Shown here piece by piece: positions 59,502-64,000 of a stretch of 64,000 bases of DNA. Positions within the stretch are counted from its first letter, which is position 1; every line of letters begins with the position of its first letter. The notes below the pieces were generated by a model that saw nothing but the letters and a program-made list of their open reading frames with translations, was not told the origin of the DNA and searched no databases. Source of the stretch: Polyangia bacterium (GTDB lineage Bacteria; Myxococcota_A; Polyangia; Nannocystales; Nannocystaceae); contig JAUHWG010000001.1 in NCBI GenBank assembly GCA_030424595.1, positions 1 to 64,000 of the forward strand, written 5' to 3'. The position numbers were made by a program, and so were the translations under genes.

Positions 59502-60899
59502 CTAGCCGCCGCCGACGGACGGGTCGATCGCCTTCGCCTTGGCCAGCTCGGCGGTCGCCCGCTCCTGGTCGCCGCGGGCGGCGAAGACCTCGCTCGCCAC
59601 CTCGTGAAGCTCCGCAGAGCGCCACGGGCTCGCGAGCACCTCCAGGATCGTCGCCTCGGCCCGCTCGGCCTCGCCGGCGTTGAGGAGCGCCTTCGCCAGG
59701 AGGATCTTCGCCGCGCCGTTGGGCCGCAGGCGATGATTGCTCTCCGCCAGCTCCAAGACCCGCCCCTTCGCGCTCTCATCGGCGAAGAAGTGGTCGATCG
59801 CATGGCCCGCTGCCGCCTCCGGATAGCGCTCTAGGAGCTCCTCGTAGGCCTTGCGCGCCCGCAGGCGCATCTTCTCGGCCCCCGCGGCCTCGCCCCCCTC
59901 GGCCAGGATGTCCGCGAGGGCGTCCATGAACTCGGGGTTGCCTGTCCGCTCGATCAGATCGCGATAGAGCACGGTCGCCGGCTCGACCTCGCCGAGGATC
60001 CCCCGGATCTCGGCGATGTGCTCCTCGACCAGCCAGTACCCCGACAGCTCCGCCGCCGCGTTCTGGTAGTGAGCGTAGGCGTCGCGGTGCCGACCGCGAT
60101 CGAGATCCAAGAGCCCGCGCATCAGCCGTAGCCACGCCCGCGGCTGAGCGGCGGTGCCGGTGTAGCTGCGAAGCGCCTCGAGATAGAGCGCATCCGCGCC
60201 GTCGAAGTCGCCCGTCTTCCAGCGATAGGTCGCCAGACGCGAGGTCGCGCCCATCCCCGGCGCCGCCTCGGCGAGGCGCTCAAACTCCGCCCGCGCGGCC
60301 TCGTAGTCTCCGCGCTGGAAGGCGATGTCCGCCCGCAAGCCGTCGATCGCGGCCTGCTCGTGCTTCTTGAGGTTGATCCGCTTCGCCGCCGCCTCGAGGT
60401 CTTTGAGCGCCGCGCCGACGCGATGGAGGGTGAAGTGCAGCCGCGCTCGGCTCATCCACGGTCCGCTGCCCTCCGGCGCCAGCTCAAACGCCTTCGCGAG
60501 GGCCGCCTCGGCCGCCGCATAGTCATCGTAGTCACCGCTCAGGTGGGCGCGCTCGCTGAGCGCGTCCGCGAGGGTCTGAAGGGTCAGCCACGCCGGAGCT
60601 GTCGCCTCGACCCGAGCCTCGATCCCCTCGATCCGTCGATCGAGCTCCGCGAGCTCATCGGCGTAGGCGACGGGGCTGGACGGGAGCGGGACCTCGTCGA
60701 CGACCGCGACCGTCGGCGTCGCTCGAGCGTCGGCCACAGGCGTCGGCTTGCTCGCGCCCATCTCCGGCTCTCCGCCGGGCTCGCTCGCGCCCTTGCAGGC
60801 CGAGCCCCCCGCGATCAACACGGAGAAGCTCACACCAAGAATGAAACGGCCGGCGAGGCCTCTCGACCCCGCCGGCGTGCTCCGGACGTTCGTCCGCAT
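59502..60899 (-). CDS. TPR-repeat lipoprotein
   Basis: The 465-residue protein has a signal peptide with a relaxed lipobox (G-S-A-C, about residue 35) and a Gly/Pro linker. From about residue 75 it is TPR-like throughout (DDYAAAEAALAKAFELAP, GDYEAARAEFERLAEAAP, GDFDGADALYLEALRSY, AERAEATILEVLASP). It is probably an outer-membrane-attached scaffold. Its start lies 9 bases after the stop of the lipoprotein gene at 60909 on the same strand, so it may be co-transcribed with the split DUF4331 genes, though nothing else links them. Confidence 0.78.
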   Translation of the reverse strand: MRTNVRSTPAGSRGLAGRFILGVSFSVLIAGGSACKGASEPGGEPEMGASKPTPVADARATPTVAVVDEVPLPSSPVAYADELAELDRRIEGIEARVEATAPAWLTLQTLADALSERAHLSGDYDDYAAAEAALAKAFELAPEGSGPWMSRARLHFTLHRVGAALKDLEAAAKRINLKKHEQAAIDGLRADIAFQRGDYEAARAEFERLAEAAPGMGATSRLATYRWKTGDFDGADALYLEALRSYTGTAAQPRAWLRLMRGLLDLDRGRHRDAYAHYQNAAAELSGYWLVEEHIAEIRGILGEVEPATVLYRDLIERTGNPEFMDALADILAEGGEAAGAEKMRLRARKAYEELLERYPEAAAGHAIDHFFADESAKGRVLELAESNHRLRPNGAAKILLAKALLNAGEAERAEATILEVLASPWRSAELHEVASEVFAARGDQERATAELAKAKAIDPSVGGG

Positions 60900-60908
60900 G
60901 GGGCTCCG

Positions 60909-61661
60909 TTAGTGCGGATCCGCCAGGTAGGGGAAGTCCGCGAGGAACTCCTTGTCGTTCGCAGGCGGGTTGAGCGGAAGCCCCGCGAGCGTGCCGGGGT
61001 CGTGGCTGCCGTTCTTGATGTCCAAGAGGACCAGCGCCAACGTCACGTCCATGACAGGGTCGGCCAGCTTGCGACCGTTCGGGAACCCGGCATCGCCGGC
61101 GAGATCGAGCTTGAGCGTGTCGGGGACGACGAAGGGCGCCGCAACCTCGACACACTCCATCGTCGGACACGGCGTCAGACCGGCGCCCATGAGCTCGCCG
61201 TCGAGCGCCATGTGGAAGCCGTCGATGTTCGCGACGATCTCCGGGACGAAGTCGCCAGCGGCGTCATCGGCCGGGCTCGCGGCGTTGTAGTCGTCCTTCG
61301 AGGTGATGACGGCGGTGTTGATCGCCGGCATGCCCATCCGGTCGACCTTCGACAGCTGGTCCGCGGGGGTCTCGTCGAAGACGTACGGATCAGCGCCCGT
61401 CGTCTCCGTCTCGCCCGTCGTCGGATCCGTCGTCGTCGGGTCCGTGGTGGTCGGATCGGTCGTCGTCGGGTCCGTCGTCGTCGTCGTCGTCGGATCCGTC
61501 GATGAGGACGTCGTCGTCGGGTCGGTCGTCGTCGGCGAGGTCATCGTCGCCGTCGCCGTCGCGGTGTCATCGGTGTCCCCGGTGTCATCGCCGTTGCAGG
61601 CGGTCAGGGCGAAGGCGCCCGCGAGGAAGAGCGTGGTCCAGGTTTTTGTCGTCGTAAGCAT
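60909..61661 (-). CDS. Lipoprotein with the C-terminal half of a DUF4331 domain
   Basis: I chose the ATG at 61661, which has GGAGG five bases upstream. The 250-residue product has a signal peptide with lipobox L-T-A-C (residue about 22), a Thr/Asp linker of TTTDP units (about residues 35-85), and then DRMGMPAINTAVITSKDDYNAASP, FPNGRKLADPVMDVTL and FPYLADPH. These are marks of the second half of DUF4331 proteins. The first half is encoded by the gene just upstream (61673-62284). DUF4331 proteins are exported beta-rich proteins of unknown function. Together the two genes look like one split protein. Confidence 0.8.
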   Translation of the reverse strand: MLTTTKTWTTLFLAGAFALTACNGDDTGDTDDTATATATMTSPTTTDPTTTSSSTDPTTTTTTDPTTTDPTTTDPTTTDPTTGETETTGADPYVFDETPADQLSKVDRMGMPAINTAVITSKDDYNAASPADDAAGDFVPEIVANIDGFHMALDGELMGAGLTPCPTMECVEVAAPFVVPDTLKLDLAGDAGFPNGRKLADPVMDVTLALVLLDIKNGSHDPGTLAGLPLNPPANDKEFLADFPYLADPH

Positions 61662-61672
61662 GAGGACCTCCT

Positions 61673-62284
61673 TTACTGGTACGTAGACGCCCACATGGCG
61701 AGGCTGTCGCTGCCGCCTGCGGCCGCGTCGGTGCTGATCTCGACGATGATCGCCGTGACGTTGGTCTTCGCGAACGAGTCACGGGTGGAGTCGAACGAGA
61801 GCTTGGCGGTATCGAGCGTCGCCAGGTAGCCCTGGAGGTCGAAGAAGAAGGGATCGTCGCGGAGCCCGGCGTAGACCCGGAGGCCCAGCGGCCCGTCGAT
61901 CGTGGTGCCCACGGGTCCGATCACCGGATCCGCGGCCAGCCCGTCGACCTTCACGCCCCACTCGCCGGCGCCGTTCTTGCCGAAGCGGATCCAGACGTTC
62001 TCGTCGGCCGCATTGTCGCCGTTGTTGTCGATGTGGATGCCGTAGAGCACCGAATCGTCGTAGGTGGCGGGCTGGCCTACCTCGGTGAGGCCCGCGAACG
62101 CGATGACAGCGACGATCTTCCCGTCGTCTTTGTGCCAGGCGTAGAAATCAGTGATGTCAGCGGCGGGGTTGCCCTGGGTTCCAGGCGCCTCGACGTGGTC
62201 AGCAGCGGTCACGACCCCGATACCGATCGTCGACGCTAGGAGGCCAATTCCGACTGCTCCTGCGAATCTCATAGACTTGTGCAT
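61673..62284 (-). CDS. Exported protein with the N-terminal half of a DUF4331 domain
   Basis: From the ATG at 62284 (AGGA nearby upstream) the 203-residue product has a normal signal peptide with cleavage near VTA-ADH, then ADHVEAPGTQGNPAADITDFYAWHKDD, HIDNNGDNAADENVWIRFG and RDDPFFFDLQGYLATLD, ending after SFAKTNVTAIIVEIS. This is the first half of DUF4331, stopping where the family normally runs on into the RMG-x-P region. That missing part is supplied by the gene 11 bases downstream. No lipobox here, so this half should be soluble in the periplasm or secreted. Confidence 0.8.
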   Translation of the reverse strand: MHKSMRFAGAVGIGLLASTIGIGVVTAADHVEAPGTQGNPAADITDFYAWHKDDGKIVAVIAFAGLTEVGQPATYDDSVLYGIHIDNNGDNAADENVWIRFGKNGAGEWGVKVDGLAADPVIGPVGTTIDGPLGLRVYAGLRDDPFFFDLQGYLATLDTAKLSFDSTRDSFAKTNVTAIIVEISTDAAAGGSDSLAMWASTYQ

Positions 62285-62498
62285 AGGTCCTCTCTTATGG
62301 CGCCTAACTCGGCGAAGCGCCAGTGTCGGCACGATACGATTGAAGATGTCAGCCGGATCACCGAAAAGTCGCGAAGATCTTCGCGCATCCCTCAAATCGC
62401 GTTCCCTGGCCGATCCAACTATCCTTCGCCTTCGTAACCGACGGACGTACGCGTCCAGGCCCCCGACACCGCGGGCCATTTCGACCATGAGGTACCCC
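62285..62498. promoter_or_regulatory. Divergent intergenic region with a perfect palindrome
   Basis: The 214 bases between the DUF4331 pair and the Cys-rich lipoprotein contain a perfect 16-base palindrome CGCGAAGATCTTCGCG at 62370-62385, a good candidate operator for a dimeric regulator acting on one or both genes. GAGG at 62489-62492 is the ribosome binding site for the ATG at 62499. I see no convincing promoter boxes. Confidence 0.5.
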
Positions 62499-63260
62499 AT
62501 GAACATCCGCTCACTTACCTTCCTCTCCGCGCTCGCCCTGAGCCTTGGCGCCTGCACCGGTGACGACACCGGCGACACCGAGTCGACGACCACGGCCACG
62601 ACGACGTCGCCGACGACGACGGACACCACCACGTCCGACACCACCACCACCACCACGTCCGACACCACCACCACCACGTCCGACACCACCACCACCACGT
62701 CCGACACGACGACGACCACCACCACAGCCGGTGAGTCCGACTCGACGACGACCACCACCACCGGCGGTCTCGAGCAGAGCTGCGACGCCTACTGCGACCT
62801 CTACCTCTCGGCCTGCGCCGACTTCACCGAGTACGACAACAAGGAGGCCTGCGTCGCCCAGTGCGATCAGTGGCCGCTCGGCGAGGCCGACGCGCTCGAC
62901 GGGGATAGCCTCGGCTGCCGCATCTACCACGCGACCGTCGCAGACTCGACCGACCCGAACGTCCACTGCCCCCACGCCGGGCCGAGCGGCGACGGCGTCT
63001 GCGTCGACGAGGGTGCCCCTGACTGCGGCTCCTACTGCGACATCTACTTTCAGAACTGCACCGACAAGAACGATGTCTACGAGGGCGACGCGGCCGCCTG
63101 CATGAGCGCTTGCGTCGACTGGTACGCGGGCTCCGCCGACGACGTCGACGGCGACACCATCGGCTGCCGCACCTACCACGCCGGCGCCGCCCTCGGTGAC
63201 CCCGAGCTCCACTGTCCCCACGCCAGCCCGAGCGGCGGCGGGGTCTGCGTCGTCGGCTAG
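62499..63260 (+). CDS. Lipoprotein with Thr-rich linker and two eight-Cys repeats
   Basis: I chose the ATG at 62499 because GAGG lies six bases upstream; an ATG at 62487 is in frame. The 253-residue product has a signal peptide with lipobox L-G-A-C (about residue 20) and a linker of Thr/Ser/Asp units to about residue 92. Two homologous domains of about 75 residues follow, each with eight cysteines (start C-x2-YCD-[IL]-Y, end HCPHA-x-PSG-x-GVC). Each domain could hold four disulfides. A surface role is likely; the function is unknown. A terminator follows at 63301. Confidence 0.8.
   Translation: MNIRSLTFLSALALSLGACTGDDTGDTESTTTATTTSPTTTDTTTSDTTTTTTSDTTTTTSDTTTTTSDTTTTTTTAGESDSTTTTTTGGLEQSCDAYCDLYLSACADFTEYDNKEACVAQCDQWPLGEADALDGDSLGCRIYHATVADSTDPNVHCPHAGPSGDGVCVDEGAPDCGSYCDIYFQNCTDKNDVYEGDAAACMSACVDWYAGSADDVDGDTIGCRTYHAGAALGDPELHCPHASPSGGGVCVVG
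62622..62717. repeat. In-frame 21-base repeats encoding a Thr/Ser/Asp linker
   Basis: Units beginning ACGTCCGACACCACC start at 62631, 62655, 62676 and 62697 and encode TSDTTTT blocks in the linker of the Cys-rich lipoprotein. Spacings of 24, 21 and 21 bases keep the frame, so copy-number change would alter linker length only. Confidence 0.85.
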
Positions 63261-63300
63261 GACGACGCCGAGGATCGACGCCCGATCGGCGTCCCCTTCG

Positions 63301-63335
63301 AACCTCCGCGAGCCTCGGCCGCGGAGGTTTCTTCG
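63301..63335 (+). terminator. Terminator after the Cys-rich lipoprotein gene
   Basis: A perfect 10-base stem (AACCTCCGCG with CGCGGAGGTT), a nine-base loop and TCTTCGTCT after it end the plus-strand gene. The stem is symmetric, so it may also act on the converging minus-strand gene. Confidence 0.7.
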
Positions 63336-63347
63336 TCTCTGGCCTCG

Positions 63348-64000
63348 CTAGCTGAGCAGCTCCATCGCCCGCAGCGGATCGTCGGTCTCCACCCAGTCAG
63401 CGCCCGCGCTCGCGATCCTGCGCAGGCGCTCAGCCTGCTCATCAGCGCCGAGCCTGTGGCGGACCCCTGTCATCTCGATCGGGAAGACCGTGTAGGTGCC
63501 CGTGGCCATCCCCCGGGCCTTGAACTTCGAGACCGTGTCCGAGTCGAAGAGGGTGAACTCCGCCGCGACGACGCTGGAGCCGATCCACCGTCCGACAGCG
63601 TTCGCCTCGAGGAGAGCGTTGACCACCGACTCCGCGTTCCGGTTCTCGTCGTCGCGCTCCCCGAGCTCGCTGCCCACCTCCGGCACCTTGGCCAGCCAGC
63701 TCGGGAGGTAGTTCACCGTGTCATCGTCGTAGACGAATCCGGAGTGGATCATCGAGTGCTCTCGCTCCAGCTCCCGGAGCTTGAAGAAGTCGAACGAGGT
63801 GACGATGAGCGAGCTCTCAGCCTTGGCCTCGCGGATGACCCTGGCGACCGCCGCCCCAGCCCTGCGCTGGCCCCAGGAGGGGATCGCGGGCTTGAGCTCG
63901 ACATTGATCGCCATCTTCCCGGCGAGCTCGTCGAGCACCTCCGCGAGGAGCGGAATCCGCTCCTCCCGCTCGTACTCCATGACGACATCGCCTCCGCGCT
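63348..64000 (-). CDS. Glycerophosphodiester phosphodiesterase, C-terminal part (runs off the window)
   Basis: The frame is open to the end of the window and reads GGDVVMEYEREERIPLLAEVLDEL at its left limit, so the start lies outside. The catalytic stretch NVELKP, SLIVTSFDFFKLRELE and the closing GADWVETDDPLRAMELL are marks of GDPD family TIM barrels, which release glycerol 3-phosphate from deacylated phospholipids. A ring of acidic residues (Glu in NVELK) needed for calcium or magnesium binding is present. About 216 residues are visible; an inserted segment around GSELGERDDENRN is not typical. Confidence 0.85.
   Translation of the reverse strand, partial: RGGDVVMEYEREERIPLLAEVLDELAGKMAINVELKPAIPSWGQRRAGAAVARVIREAKAESSLIVTSFDFFKLRELEREHSMIHSGFVYDDDTVNYLPSWLAKVPEVGSELGERDDENRNAESVVNALLEANAVGRWIGSSVVAAEFTLFDSDTVSKFKARGMATGTYTVFPIEMTGVRHRLGADEQAERLRRIASAGADWVETDDPLRAMELLS

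Noticed and set aside
62285..62761. Upstream extension of the DUF4331 N-half gene reading long Val/Ser/Asp runs
   Set aside because: This is the antisense reading of the Thr-rich linker of the divergent lipoprotein; the gene has its own signal peptide and ribosome binding site at 62284.
61300..63260. Thr/Asp-coding repeats as a CRISPR or phase-variable locus
   Set aside because: Repeat units are contiguous without spacers and are multiples of three, so they are neither a CRISPR array nor able to switch the gene off.

Overview
The window is GC-rich, densely coded DNA from what looks like a myxobacterium (Myxococcota). I infer this from the many TPR lipoproteins, the Thr/Asp-rich linkers after lipoprotein signals, the CDG-x-DNDCDG (MopE-like) repeats, an ExbB-ExbD-ExbD motor operon and a 3,558-residue TPR protein. 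A Nannocystis-like lineage is my best guess. I recognise no rRNA, tRNA, CRISPR array, insertion sequence or prophage. GC skew in codon use creates very long antisense shadow ORFs, which I left out.

Region by region: (1) 1-3974, minus strand: an operon for a TPR lipoprotein, a TonB-like protein, ExbB/TolQ, two ExbD/TolR proteins and the start of another lipoprotein. This is an energised envelope machine of the TonB/Tol/Agl type. (2) 4199-5827, minus: elongation factor P and its probable lysylating enzyme EpmA. (3) 6058-10079, plus: an Rrf2 regulator, cysteine synthase CysK, a ThiF/MoeB-like E1 enzyme, a ubiquitin-like sulfur carrier ending in Gly-Gly, a second cysteine synthase (CysM type) and a JAMM metalloprotease. 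Together these form a complete protein-thiocarboxylate route to cysteine. (4) 10097-13589: a Nudix hydrolase, then DUF507, an EtfA-like protein and a degenerate ATP-grasp protein in overlapping order. (5) 13616-20808, minus: lapA-like, lapB-like, AI-2E family transporter, polA and a CCA/poly(A) nucleotidyltransferase, probably one operon. The PolA proofreading domain has lost its catalytic carboxylates. (6) 20839-21642: a MopE-like lipoprotein. (7) 22149-35526, minus: an LpoA-like lipoprotein, rlmB and the giant TPR protein.

(8) 35631-43778: a TPR protein carrying a dead metallopeptidase domain, dnaE, a family 5 solute-binding protein and a second AI-2E transporter. (9) 43942-50420: ndk, rlmN, a PEGA-like envelope protein, yacG and the minus-strand rsmD-aspC-DAHP synthase group. 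(10) 50526-56189: a membrane-anchored zincin with a co-transcribed partner, an NlpC/transglutaminase-like lipoprotein, serA and a short CbiX-type chelatase. (11) 56237-64000: a large secreted protein that fuses a zincin, a beta-propeller and an outer-membrane barrel; a TPR lipoprotein; a DUF4331 protein split into two adjacent genes; a Cys-rich duplicated lipoprotein; and the end of a glycerophosphodiester phosphodiesterase.

Two themes connect distant genes. Sulfur and serine metabolism joins the cysteine cluster, serA (serine and O-phosphoserine supply) and the CbiX-like chelatase (siroheme for sulfite reduction). Envelope biology joins the ExbB/ExbD motor, LapA/LapB, the LpoA-like protein, three zincin-fold proteins and many lipoproteins. 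Functions come from motifs read by eye; no database search was run.
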